Shown in pieces: positions 8,306 to 15,880 of a stretch of 64,000 nucleotides of DNA; the stretch's first letter is position 1, and each line of letters starts with the position of its first letter. Under the pieces are notes generated by a model. The model was not told the origin of the DNA. It saw only the letters and a list, made by a program, of their open reading frames with translations, and made no database searches. The translations under genes were made by a program, and so were the position numbers. The stretch comes from a virus, in the IMG/VR virus record IMGVR_UViG_3300024306_000021, positions 1 through 64,000 of that record; one strand, written 5' to 3'.

Positions 8306-9541
8306 TTATTCTGTAATAGTATCGCAGACGTCCCAATCACCGCCCATTCTTTCATAGGTCATAGCGGCAAACGCATCTGCTTTTGCTGATTCAGTGAATT
8401 TGTTTTTTGCTACACGTTGAGCCCAATCCCACAGTGCTTCATCTTTAGGATCGATCTGTTTTGTGTAATTGCTTTCTTTAACGATAGCAAGAGCATTGAC
8501 AAAGGTCAGTTTTGTTTCTACTGATTCTTTCATAGGCTTCTTGGTTTTAGCATCCTTAGCTGCCTTCTTCATTGGCTCTTTCTTGTTACCATCTTTGTCT
8601 AGATCGATATAATCTGGTTTGGCAGCTTCGTTGGCACGTTGTTTCTTTAACACAGCGCCGGCAATCTTCTTGCCTTTTTCTCCACCACCTGCTGACTTAG
8701 CAATCTTAGAAAAGTTCTTACCTGGCTTACCAATGTCTTTACCAGCGCGAGCTTTCTTGGCAGAATAATCTCCTGTAGAAGCTTCTTTCATCGAACCATG
8801 TACTGAGCATTTGGTCTTGCCTACAGTTTCACAGGTACACTTTTTAGTTTCGTTGGTCATAGAATTGGTTACAGCTTGACCCAAACCGCCACCTACGACA
8901 GCACCAACTGGTCCACCGACTAGAGCTCCTAGGCCAGCGCCTACTCCTGCGCCGATAACACCTTCTTGTACATTGTATGGTTGACCTTGGTTCATGCCTG
9001 CGTGTTGATGGTAGCATTCACCCATTTCACCGTGTGAAATCTTACCACCGCATTTTTCACAGGATTCTTTGTGATGCATACACATCTCTAGGTTTCCTGC
9101 TTTGTGATGCTTGGCATATTCTGAAGCATGGTGATGAGCCATTTCTGCTGTGCTTTCCATACCTTCTGTATATTTGCGCTCATGCTTGACACCAGTCTTG
9201 GTCTTGGTCAATGTGCCCTTAGAAGTTTTGACAGTATCACCTGGTTTAGCACTCTTATCAAATGAATCCTTGTCTTTGTGTTCGGAAGCTTCTTTGACCT
9301 TAGCGTCTTTAGCTGCCTTTTTCATTGGCTCTTTCTTGTTGCCATCTTTATCCATATCTAGGAAATCGGGCTTGGCTTTCTTTTCAGCTAGAATTGATTC
9401 TGTTAGCGGAGTAACTCCTGCTAGAACCTTGATAGCCATGCTTTCTTCTAGTACGACGGGATCAGCTAGCTTTGGTGCTGCTACAGGCGTCGCTGGAATA
9501 TCAATACTGTCTATTTTTTGGATGAGTGCTTTAAAATCCAT
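8306..9541 (-). CDS. Putative virion protein with Asp-loop repeats and glycine zipper
   Basis: A 411-aa low-complexity protein. Two near-identical modules, PDFLDMDKDGNKKEPMKKA (about 58-76) and PDYIDLDKDGNKKEPMKKA (about 314-332), contain DxDxDG calcium-loop signatures. Between them are a His/Cys-rich zone (HHHASEYAKHH; CEKCGG) and a Gly-rich glycine-zipper segment of about 25 residues. The C-terminus has ALWDWAQRVAKNKF. The N-terminus (MDFKALIQKID) resembles the capsid-targeting-like starts of the genes upstream. A late promoter sits 60 nt in front. No enzyme function is evident. Confidence 0.75.
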   Translation of the reverse strand: MDFKALIQKIDSIDIPATPVAAPKLADPVVLEESMAIKVLAGVTPLTESILAEKKAKPDFLDMDKDGNKKEPMKKAAKDAKVKEASEHKDKDSFDKSAKPGDTVKTSKGTLTKTKTGVKHERKYTEGMESTAEMAHHHASEYAKHHKAGNLEMCMHHKESCEKCGGKISHGEMGECYHQHAGMNQGQPYNVQEGVIGAGVGAGLGALVGGPVGAVVGGGLGQAVTNSMTNETKKCTCETVGKTKCSVHGSMKEASTGDYSAKKARAGKDIGKPGKNFSKIAKSAGGGEKGKKIAGAVLKKQRANEAAKPDYIDLDKDGNKKEPMKKAAKDAKTKKPMKESVETKLTFVNALAIVKESNYTKQIDPKDEALWDWAQRVAKNKFTESAKADAFAAMTYERMGGDWDVCDTITE

Positions 9542-9600
9542 GTTATTTTCCTTGGGTCTTCATTAACTTGTTGGCTCCATGAGCTTTCTTTTCATACGTA

Positions 9601-9608
9601 TATTTATC
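9601..9608 (-). promoter_or_regulatory. T4-type late promoter GATAAATA
   Basis: The octamer reads GATAAATA on the minus strand and overlaps the stop codon of the preceding small gene. The predicted start is about 54 nt before the ATG of the 411-aa gene, whose ribosome site is AAGGAAAATAAC. Confidence 0.65.
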
Positions 9609-9795
9609 TTTTGAAAGCCGGACCGCCGAATATGCTTACGTCCTTGGTATCAAGGGCATTAGCTGTTTTTACTTTTTTCTTAGATCTAGCTATGTTAGGG
9701 TTGGCTACAGACGCTATATTTCCTGCGCTAGTAGCACCTGCTGTAGCAGATTCCTTGATTTTTGATGGTTTTGCTAGTAGTTCTGCTAATTTCAT
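9604..9795 (-). CDS. Small capsid-targeting-like protein, 63 aa
   Basis: The start MKLAELLAKPSKIKES shares the M-K/R-x-x-E-L pattern of its neighbours and contains an I-x-E site like that cut by T4 gp21 protease. The rest is small, polar and basic (ARSKKKVK). Its ATG overlaps the stop of the upstream gene (ATGA). Function unknown; packaging in the capsid is an inference. Confidence 0.65.
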   Translation of the reverse strand: MKLAELLAKPSKIKESATAGATSAGNIASVANPNIARSKKKVKTANALDTKDVSIFGGPAFKR

Positions 9796-9977
9796 TTGAT
9801 TTCTCGTACATTAGTTACCATAGAGCTGGGCCCGTACATTACTTTAAACAATCTCCTAGCCATTTCTCTGTTTTTAGCGTTAACTGCTGTATCAATGTAA
9901 GAAGTAGATCCATTAAGTTTTACCTTGATCCTAGCTCCATAATATCTATAATCATTTACTAGCTCGCCAAATCTCAT
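9792..9977 (-). CDS. Small basic protein, 61 aa
   Basis: Begins MRFGELVNDYRYYGARIKVK and is basic and beta-rich, with a helical AKNREMARRLFKVMYG segment that suggests a compact nucleic-acid-binding or interaction fold. It overlaps both neighbours by ATGA junctions. A possible late octamer, AATAAATA, lies just upstream inside the HAD gene. Not recognised. Confidence 0.65.
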   Translation of the reverse strand: MRFGELVNDYRYYGARIKVKLNGSTSYIDTAVNAKNREMARRLFKVMYGPSSMVTNVREIK

Positions 9978-11068
9978 TTCTTTCTACCCCGTCTCATATT
10001 TATTTGCCAACGGGCTAGCTGTCCTTTACGTCCTTTAGCGTGTGAGGCTTTTTCTAATTCAGCCATAGTGGCTTTTTTAGGTATTCCATGGCGTTGGCTA
10101 TCACCTGGGCGACCTGGTCCTTTGCCATCAGCAAAGTTTTCCGCCACACCTTGCTTGCTAACTTCTTTAACGTCTAATGCTACATCCGGACTGTCATCTA
10201 TGAAACCCAGTCTTTCGACAGCACGTTTTACGTGATCGCCCGGTTCGATAATCACACTATCAAATTCACCTTTATGATCATTGATAGTTACCTTTACTGG
10301 CATGTTAGTCTGTTTGAGATAGTCCAAAGTCTTGCCGACAGCACTTCCGGAAAACTTAGTAGGACTGCCTATAGGGTCGAATCTATTGTATTTTGTTAAG
10401 AACTTGTGTACAGAATAAAACCCAGATCTTCTTGATTCTTCGATACTTTCGTCTTTGGCAGTAGCGATAGCATTGCTGCCGCCTCTATCTTTGCTGATTA
10501 GCTGTTGTGGTTCGTGAGGCTCTTCTCCTTGACCAACACGACGGGCACGTTTCAACCCATCTAATACTTTTTTAAGTGTATCTTCGTCAGCTTGATATTT
10601 GATACCTATACCGCCTGCTGCTTCCCAGGATGAAATGTTGCTACCTCTATCATCTATTAAGACATTAGGCATGCCATTGGCATTGACTGCGTACTTGGCT
10701 TTGTTAGCTACTATAAAAATATTTTTAGGTTTTACTGCTAGATGTTTTTCTATCCAGCGTCTTTTTTGTACACCGGAATTTTCGTGATCGCCTCTGAGAG
10801 GGCTTGAACAGATATTATAGCTGCCAGCAGCATCGACAACGATATCTAGTAGTTTGTCAGCGGTAGGAAACTTAGGCAATCTATAAAAGAAGTCAGTGCC
10901 TATCATCTTGTTTAACGTTGGATCTGCTTTAGCTGGAGGAATGTCTCTGTAGTTGCCTGATTCGATACCGGCTAGTTTGGCATATTCTGAGAAAAAATCT
11001 GCGAGGACACCGTCCATGTCAACATAGACTTCCATTCCCTGCGGTAATTTTAATTCACTTGCTCTCAT
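9974..11068 (-). CDS. HAD-type 5'-nucleotidase-like protein with C-terminal extension
   Basis: Residues about 12-175 form a HAD phosphatase domain. Motif I is YVDMDGVLADFF (catalytic Asp pair), a CSSPLRGD segment stands for motif II/III, and NVLIDDRGSNI provides the acidic motif IV. This matches the deoxyribonucleotidase group that dephosphorylates nucleoside monophosphates. The rest has a middle domain and a tail GRPGDSQRHGIPKKATMAEL followed by a basic end (MRRGRKK). The N-terminus MRASELKLPQGME fits the local capsid-targeting-like pattern. The fusion is unusual for a simple nucleotide-salvage enzyme. Confidence 0.75.
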   Translation of the reverse strand: MRASELKLPQGMEVYVDMDGVLADFFSEYAKLAGIESGNYRDIPPAKADPTLNKMIGTDFFYRLPKFPTADKLLDIVVDAAGSYNICSSPLRGDHENSGVQKRRWIEKHLAVKPKNIFIVANKAKYAVNANGMPNVLIDDRGSNISSWEAAGGIGIKYQADEDTLKKVLDGLKRARRVGQGEEPHEPQQLISKDRGGSNAIATAKDESIEESRRSGFYSVHKFLTKYNRFDPIGSPTKFSGSAVGKTLDYLKQTNMPVKVTINDHKGEFDSVIIEPGDHVKRAVERLGFIDDSPDVALDVKEVSKQGVAENFADGKGPGRPGDSQRHGIPKKATMAELEKASHAKGRKGQLARWQINMRRGRKK

Positions 11069-11156
11069 AAATTATTCCTGCTAGGCCACAACCAAATCTA
11101 ATAATTCCTTCTAGTATGTCTTTAAACAGGGCTATAAGGGTTTCTCGGACGGTCAT
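11055..11156 (-). CDS. Possible micropeptide, 33 aa
   Basis: A 33-codon frame from an ATG at 11156, preceded by AGAGGATGATGGTT. It starts [18 protein letters not shown] and ends by overlapping the HAD gene start by 14 nt. One amphipathic or weakly membrane-active helix is likely. It overlaps another micro-ORF in a different frame, so at most one may be real. Confidence 0.35.
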   Translation of the reverse strand: MTVRETLIALFKDILEGIIRFGCGLAGIIYESK

Positions 11157-11193
11157 AACCATCATCCTCTGGATATACTGGATACTCGTTCAT
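11122..11193 (-). CDS. Possible micropeptide after the ErpA-like gene, 23 aa
   Basis: Its ATG at 11193 overlaps the ErpA-like stop as ATGA. The peptide is Pro/Tyr/Asp-rich ([17 protein letters not shown]). The only support is the coupled junction; no homologue is recognised. Confidence 0.3.
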   Translation of the reverse strand: MNEYPVYPEDDGYDRPRNPYSPV

Positions 11194-11513
11194 ACTGAAA
11201 AACTGCTCCCGCAACCACATGTGCTTTGCGCATTAGGATTGCTGATAACAAATTGACTGCCCATGATATCTTCTTTGTAATCTATGCTGGCACCTTCTAG
11301 ATACATCATGCTCATAGAATCGATAAGCACTTGCCAACGTCCGATATCTATAGAAAAATCATCATCGTTTTTTACATCATCAAAAGTAAACCCATAACTA
11401 AACCCACTACATCCTCCACCTTGTACAAAGGTACGAAGTTTTAGATTTTCATTATTTTCTTCTGAAAGTAAATCTTGTATTTTGACTTTTGCTGCTGGAG
11501 TGATTTCTACCAT
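11190..11513 (-). CDS. ErpA/HesB-type A-type Fe-S carrier
   Basis: A 107-aa A-type carrier that hands [4Fe-4S] or [2Fe-2S] clusters to target enzymes. The three ligand cysteines are all present: Cys35 in [11 protein letters not shown], and Cys99 and Cys101 in TCGCGSSF. The STCGCGSSF ending is closer to ErpA than to IscA. The phage also encodes IscU and IscA at 40 kb, so two A-type carriers exist. Unlike its neighbours it lacks the capsid-targeting-like N-terminus. It overlaps the following micro-ORF by ATGA. Confidence 0.9.
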   Translation of the reverse strand: MVEITPAAKVKIQDLLSEENNENLKLRTFVQGGGCSGFSYGFTFDDVKNDDDFSIDIGRWQVLIDSMSMMYLEGASIDYKEDIMGSQFVISNPNAQSTCGCGSSFSV

Positions 11514-11514
11514 G

Positions 11515-11859
11515 TTAAACTCCGAAACGATTTCTTTTTACATTAGCTACAGGACTAGCATTGTTGATGTGTTCGCTTTCTTTTCTTTTGTCGGGACCTA
11601 TTTTTTGTGTTTTCAAACCAATTCTTTTTGCGCTGTGGTCTATGATTTCTCTATCGCCATCACTGAATTGTACAGCTACTAGATTATTAGCGATATCGCT
11701 TTCTTTAGCCATGTCATGTAGTGGATCTGGGCTACCAGCTGCAGCCACACCCCATCTATACATATCATAAGTCCATCCTTTGATCGCAGGAAAGGTTTTA
11801 GCGCCATGTACTGTGGTATTTTCTTTTTTCAAACCTTCTGTTATTTCTTTCCAACGCAT
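11515..11859 (-). CDS. Capsid-targeting-like small protein, 114 aa
   Basis: Starts [16 protein letters not shown], containing an I-T-E that could be a gp21-type cleavage site. The body has [15 protein letters not shown] and [17 protein letters not shown] and ends with a basic NVKRNRFGV tail. GGAAAATAAA precedes the start, and it stops just before the ErpA-like gene. Similar small proteins with this core occur in marine T4-like phages as far as I recall. Function unknown. Confidence 0.65.
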   Translation of the reverse strand: MRWKEITEGLKKENTTVHGAKTFPAIKGWTYDMYRWGVAAAGSPDPLHDMAKESDIANNLVAVQFSDGDREIIDHSAKRIGLKTQKIGPDKRKESEHINNASPVANVKRNRFGV

Positions 11860-11860
11860 T

Positions 11861-12064
11861 TTATTTTCCTACAGGTTTTTCACCGGTTAGATAAGGCTTG
11901 CTAAACCATAACTGGAACCATTCAGGTGTTCCTGGTTTGATATTGTGTTTTTTCATCAGTTCGCCTTTTTCATTGCCAGTAATACTTATATTGCTACCGC
12001 CGTATGGCTGATAGCCCTTAAATTCTGTTATGCCTGCTAGGCGTTTTAATTCACTGAGTTCCAT
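11861..12064 (-). CDS. Capsid-targeting-like small protein, 67 aa
   Basis: I place the start at 12064 (MELSELKRLAGITEF), which fits the local N-terminal pattern and includes I-T-E. The frame runs 54 codons further upstream, but that part overlaps the next gene completely and looks non-native. The C-terminus has PGTPEWFQLWFSKPYLTGE. It overlaps the 61-aa gene by 14 nt. Function unknown. Confidence 0.65.
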   Translation of the reverse strand: MELSELKRLAGITEFKGYQPYGGSNISITGNEKGELMKKHNIKPGTPEWFQLWFSKPYLTGEKPVGK

Positions 12065-12236
12065 CTTGAGATTCTTCTGTAGATTTACTTTTATGTTTTT
12101 CGTAGCCTTGCTTCTGTTCTTTTTTCTTATCGCGATGAACACCAGCAGCACCACTAGTACGCTTGGCCTGTAGAGTTTTCCAATTAGGATCTCTCTTTTT
12201 AGGTAAGTCGTTTTCAAATAAGTCACGTAGACGCAT
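12051..12236 (-). CDS. Highly charged capsid-targeting-like protein, 61 aa
   Basis: Begins MRLRDLFENDLPKKRD with an L-F-E site, followed by a basic, disordered-looking body (RDKKKEQKQGYEKHKSK). It overlaps the stop of the nucleotidyltransferase gene (TGATG). The basic composition recalls T4 internal proteins, which are packaged with DNA. No fold or function is recognised. Confidence 0.65.
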   Translation of the reverse strand: MRLRDLFENDLPKKRDPNWKTLQAKRTSGAAGVHRDKKKEQKQGYEKHKSKSTEESQDGTQ

Positions 12237-13327
12237 CAGTATTTCCCCATATCTATTTCTCGGCCTCTGCCTATGGGGCGTTTGCCTTGTTTCTGTTTGA
12301 ATCTATTGTATTGTGCTAACGCTGTTATCATAGATTCCATAGCACCTGCTTTGTATAATACGTATTCGATATTTTCGTAGTTACCGTATTTGAGAAACTC
12401 TTGTATAGATTCAAATTTACGGCTTAGGTTAGATACTAGAGATTTTTCATCCCAAGTTCCCATACCACCGTCTGGACGGATCTGAGCACCTTTCTCTGGA
12501 TCATTTACTAATATTGCCTCTGCGGCTTGTCCTGTCATTGGTGCCTGTACTACATAGTTTCCTATGGTAGTGTAGTTTTGATGTGCTAATTGTTGCTTGA
12601 CATTCTCTGGCGGACCTAATCTATATTTTATAGCAGCGGCAGACAGATTCATTTTATCTAGTATCTTTCCTGTCTTAGGATCAGATATAACTACAACAGG
12701 ATCTTTAGTGTTAAGTTCTAATGGACCTTCATTAACTTCTTCTTTGATTTTTAATCCCGAACGTACAGCATCATATAATTGCTTGGCATACTTGCCTGCA
12801 CCTGTTATTTCAGTGAATGCTTCTACATCTCCTGCTCTAGCAGCATCACGTGCGCCACTAGCACTAATTCCTGCTAGTCCCTCGTCATCGGGATCTCTGT
12901 CTCCGCTAGTAACAACATTTATTTCTTCAAAGTTGTACATGCCGTTGGGCATTTCTACCCCATTATATTTGTCTAGTAGCTCTTTGAATGTGCCAACTCT
13001 ATCACTGCCACCTACGAATGTGATTTTCCTGTAACCTTCATCGTACAGTTTAGCAGCGATAGCCATGATAGTGTTTAGGCCAGGATCTGCTGAAACATGT
13101 GCGGCATGTTCTGGAAACATCACTCTGATAAATTTGATTTTTGTATCAAAGTCTAATGGATTATTTTTTAAGGGTTTTTGTGCGGGGCTAATGAATATTC
13201 TATAGTTCTTGTTGGTTTTTGCTAGTGTATCAAACACAGCTTTATGCCCTCGCGTGGGAGGATTCATTCTACCAAAACAGAATGCTATAGAATCTCCCGA
13301 ATCTTCCCATAACTGCTTTAGTCTCAT
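12236..13327 (-). CDS. Cytidylyltransferase-like nucleotidyltransferase with extension
   Basis: Residues about 14-190 carry the nucleotidyltransferase fold: FGRMNPPTRGHKAVF (T/HxGH motif), VGGSDRV and ISASGARDAARAG (the ISSTxxR-like motif). This is the NadM/NadD/TagD superfamily, which transfers a nucleotidyl group from an NTP. The C-terminal 170 residues are unassigned and end YNRFKQKQGKRPIGRGR. It starts MRLKQLWEDS, with the L-W-E capsid-targeting-like motif, so the enzyme may be packaged (inference). Substrate unknown. Confidence 0.8.
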   Translation of the reverse strand: MRLKQLWEDSGDSIAFCFGRMNPPTRGHKAVFDTLAKTNKNYRIFISPAQKPLKNNPLDFDTKIKFIRVMFPEHAAHVSADPGLNTIMAIAAKLYDEGYRKITFVGGSDRVGTFKELLDKYNGVEMPNGMYNFEEINVVTSGDRDPDDEGLAGISASGARDAARAGDVEAFTEITGAGKYAKQLYDAVRSGLKIKEEVNEGPLELNTKDPVVVISDPKTGKILDKMNLSAAAIKYRLGPPENVKQQLAHQNYTTIGNYVVQAPMTGQAAEAILVNDPEKGAQIRPDGGMGTWDEKSLVSNLSRKFESIQEFLKYGNYENIEYVLYKAGAMESMITALAQYNRFKQKQGKRPIGRGREIDMGKY

Positions 13328-13668
13328 TATTCGTAATCGCCTCGGTCTATATATCTATGTTGTTCTTGAGCCATTCTCTTAGCTAGTTCTAGAATATCAT
13401 CTTCACCGAATATGTCATCTTTGACATCATCGAGATCATGTTTCTTACAATAAATCACTATGGTCTTTTTAATGGGTTCAACATAGTGATGATAGTCGTC
13501 TGGTGACGCAGTGTCTTTATGTTGTTTTATAGCAGGAAAGAAAAATTTAGACAAGATATCATTATCGTTGTCGATGAAAAATTTAAGATCAGCTAGATAG
13601 TTTATTTCAGGATCTAGTCTATGATCTTGTTCTTTCTCAAGAGATGCAAAAAGCTCTTGTAATCTCAT
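13327..13668 (-). CDS. Capsid-targeting-like acidic protein, 113 aa
   Basis: Starts MRLQELFASLEKEQDH, with the shared M-R-L-x-E-L-F pattern and an S-L-E sequence. The body is acidic and helical (LADLKFFIDNDNDILSKFFF; DDVKDDIFGEDDILELAKRM). AGGAGCTGGTA precedes the ATG, and the stop overlaps the next start as TAATG. Function unknown. Confidence 0.7.
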   Translation of the reverse strand: MRLQELFASLEKEQDHRLDPEINYLADLKFFIDNDNDILSKFFFPAIKQHKDTASPDDYHHYVEPIKKTIVIYCKKHDLDDVKDDIFGEDDILELAKRMAQEQHRYIDRGDYE

Positions 13669-14816
13669 TACCAGCTCCTACATGACCAGTAACGAGCTTT
13701 AGTGCGTGGTCCTGGATTAGCGCAATTATGTCTTGCTCTAAATGACTTACGACGAGCAGGATTTGATTTCTTAATACGCATTTTCTTATCACCAAAGTTT
13801 ACTTTTTTAATGTTGCCGGTCTTTGGATCGCGTACATAGACTTTAGATTTTTTAACATCACCGGGAAGTTTTTTACCTAGCGGAACTTCCTTGCCATGAT
13901 ACTTGGCTTCATTCTCGATGCTCTCACCGCCTACTAGATCTCCTGCGCTAGCCGGACGCTTCATGCGGCCTTTCAGTTGACCGGCTGGACCTTCTTTATG
14001 CCCAACAGCAGCGCCAGCAAATGGCATGTTCATGGCTTCTGTTTCTTGATGTGTGGCTTCTTCTGATTCCATATAATCCCACACTGCTACTAGCATATTT
14101 TTAGCTACAGCGATCTTTTCCTGGCACCATTCAGGCAAGTTATCGCCTGTCTGTATAAGATCGTCTAAACCGTCTACAGCACGTCTTAGTGTTTCTAGAT
14201 TGTTGTCGGCCATTCCGGCTTCATCATCATACTCGGGATTGTAATCTTCAGTCTTGCCTGCTTTCTTCTTGGCTATAGCAATCGCAGCTTGTTGTGCTGG
14301 ATTAGCAGCTTCAGGCACACAGTTAGGTACAGTCTTGCCGTTCTTCTTTTTGGTGCCTACGGGGTGGTAGCCTTTCCAGCACGGATTGTCTTTAGGATCT
14401 TTAAGACCTTCAACTAGTTCGCCTTCAAGGAATCTCACTCCCTGTGTTTCTAACATCTGTATGGCTTGATCATCTAATTCTACTACGATACCATCTTCGG
14501 CAAATCCTACGATATGTGTGCCAATTTCTAGATCTTCACTAAAACTGATACCAAACTCGTCACCTATAGAAAACCCTTCGTCTGCGTCCTGACTGGTCAC
14601 GCCTTTGCTAGCAGCTTCTTTATCTAGTTCTGCTTTTCTCTGTTCTATAGCTTTGGCTATTGTGGGATCACTGCTGGCAACAGGATCTGCTGCTAGATCG
14701 TCTAGTGCCTGTTTTTTGGCTGCGTAATCGCCTTGCGGGTCGTTGGGATTTAATGCTGTTTCGAACTGTATTACTGACAGTTTTTTTATTGTATTTTGAA
14801 TATCAGATGTTTTCAT
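13668..14816 (-). CDS. Putative virion/head protein, 382 aa
   Basis: Begins MKTSDIQNTIKKLSVIQFE. It contains an acidic beta segment (GEFGISFSEDLEIGTHIVGF-like, about 88-110), a GYHPVGTKKKNGKTVPNCVPE Cys motif split around residue 160, and an acidic helix. The basic C-terminal domain includes RHNCANPGPRTKARYWSC. That Cys/Arg-rich ending recurs in T4-like marine phage proteins. It heads the capsid-targeting-like gene run and has a late promoter just upstream. Confidence 0.7.
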   Translation of the reverse strand: MKTSDIQNTIKKLSVIQFETALNPNDPQGDYAAKKQALDDLAADPVASSDPTIAKAIEQRKAELDKEAASKGVTSQDADEGFSIGDEFGISFSEDLEIGTHIVGFAEDGIVVELDDQAIQMLETQGVRFLEGELVEGLKDPKDNPCWKGYHPVGTKKKNGKTVPNCVPEAANPAQQAAIAIAKKKAGKTEDYNPEYDDEAGMADNNLETLRRAVDGLDDLIQTGDNLPEWCQEKIAVAKNMLVAVWDYMESEEATHQETEAMNMPFAGAAVGHKEGPAGQLKGRMKRPASAGDLVGGESIENEAKYHGKEVPLGKKLPGDVKKSKVYVRDPKTGNIKKVNFGDKKMRIKKSNPARRKSFRARHNCANPGPRTKARYWSCRSW

Positions 14817-14845
14817 AGTATGATCCTTGCCGTGAATTCATACTA

Positions 14846-14853
14846 TATTTATC
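14846..14853 (-). promoter_or_regulatory. T4-type late promoter GATAAATA
   Basis: The minus-strand octamer ends 30 nt before the ATG at 14816. It probably drives the run of capsid-targeting-like genes from 14.8 down to about 9.8 kb. Confidence 0.7.
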
Positions 14854-14865
14854 GTAAACGAATAG

Positions 14866-15210
14866 TTAGTGATTATATCTAATTTCGCGTATCATGCCTT
14901 CGATCAGTGTGCCTTTTGCCCTGATCCATACGAAATTTCCGTAGAAATTAGCATATCTGGAAGTTATTTGTGTTGTACTGTCGATAGCTGCTAGGTCTTC
15001 AAAGCCCTGTACATCAAACCAATCATTTTCTGTCGGTGATACAGCTAATGTAGCCTGTATGTATACAGCACCTTTGAAATTGTCAAATAGAAATTGTACG
15101 GTGTGTAAACCGTCGCCGGAATTGTAAAATCCGTCGCCCTGTGCGGGTTCGCTAACGAAATCTCCGTTAGCATGGATCTGTGAAATTAAAACTGTACTTA
15201 GTGCTGGCAT
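14866..15210 (-). CDS. Putative virion structural protein, 114 aa
   Basis: A beta-rich sequence with GLHTVQFLFDNFKGAVYIQ, WFDVQGFEDLAAIDS and FVWIRAKGTLIEG, typical of small beta-sandwich head or fibre decoration proteins. No enzymatic motif is present. A late-promoter octamer lies immediately before the start, so the mRNA may be leaderless. Similar proteins exist in T4-like cyanophages as far as I recall. Confidence 0.65.
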   Translation of the reverse strand: MPALSTVLISQIHANGDFVSEPAQGDGFYNSGDGLHTVQFLFDNFKGAVYIQATLAVSPTENDWFDVQGFEDLAAIDSTTQITSRYANFYGNFVWIRAKGTLIEGMIREIRYNH

Positions 15211-15214
15211 GATA

Positions 15215-15880
15215 TTATTTATCGGTTAGCACGTAATCGTAAACGTGCCCTACAGCTTCGCCACACCGCAATTTAAGCATTAACAAGGTATGTTCGTCTT
15301 TGGCTAGCACGTATCTACGATCCCAGTTCCAGTTAGTAGTGATAAACCATCTAGATACTGTATCAGTAATCCTGATTTTACCATCTTGTTCTTTAAGCCA
15401 TTTAATCATTCTGGCTTTTTCTGCCATGCTAGACACTTTGTGTGGTTGTAGATAAACCCTGTGCTTATATGTATTATCCGGAAATTTTTTTACCAATATT
15501 TTGTTTTTATCGGATAATACTGATTCTGTTCCTTCTTTAGGTGAAACACACAGTCTCAATACACTGGAAAATTTCTCATTGATCTTTTTAAAAATACTAG
15601 GATCGTTGGTATAGAAATCAATATTATCTGATTCTAACCTAAAAGCTAAATCTTCATTGATGTTATACTTTCCTATAAAATCGATGATCTTAAAAATATC
15701 ATCCGCATTATTAATGGCCTTAGCATAAAATTTATTTTTTGTGAAAACGTTCCCGCCGATCAGTCGTATGACTTCATCTAGAGATCTAGACCGTATGATA
15801 GAGACGCCGGGGACGTTTAGGCTAGACTTATACAGCCACTTACCGTAAAAACTACGAGTTGTTGTTTTGTACTTCGTCAT
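15215..15880 (-). CDS. Uncharacterised phage protein, 221 aa
   Basis: An Asn/Lys-rich, soluble alpha/beta protein with no family recognised. Visible segments are NVFTKNKFYAKAINNADDIF, YKHRVYLQPHK near residue 140, and WFITTNWNWDRRYVLAKDE near 180. I take the ATG at 15880 (MTKYKTTTRSFYGKW), five codons inside the longest frame. It overlaps the clpA end by 29 nt and probably shares its transcript. Confidence 0.65.
   Translation of the reverse strand: MTKYKTTTRSFYGKWLYKSSLNVPGVSIIRSRSLDEVIRLIGGNVFTKNKFYAKAINNADDIFKIIDFIGKYNINEDLAFRLESDNIDFYTNDPSIFKKINEKFSSVLRLCVSPKEGTESVLSDKNKILVKKFPDNTYKHRVYLQPHKVSSMAEKARMIKWLKEQDGKIRITDTVSRWFITTNWNWDRRYVLAKDEHTLLMLKLRCGEAVGHVYDYVLTDK
15216..15223 (-). promoter_or_regulatory. 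Late octamer GATAAATA abutting a start codon
   Basis: The octamer ends 6 nt before the ATG at 15210. With T4 spacing (-13 to -6) the first transcribed base would be the A of the ATG. It also lies over the stop codon of the upstream gene, so chance cannot be excluded. Confidence 0.4.

Noticed and set aside
12065-12226. N-terminal extension of the 67-aa protein to an ATG at 12226
   Set aside because: The added 54 residues overlap the 61-aa gene almost completely and are Leu/Val/Lys-rich with no conservation-like pattern; MELSELKRL fits the neighbouring starts.
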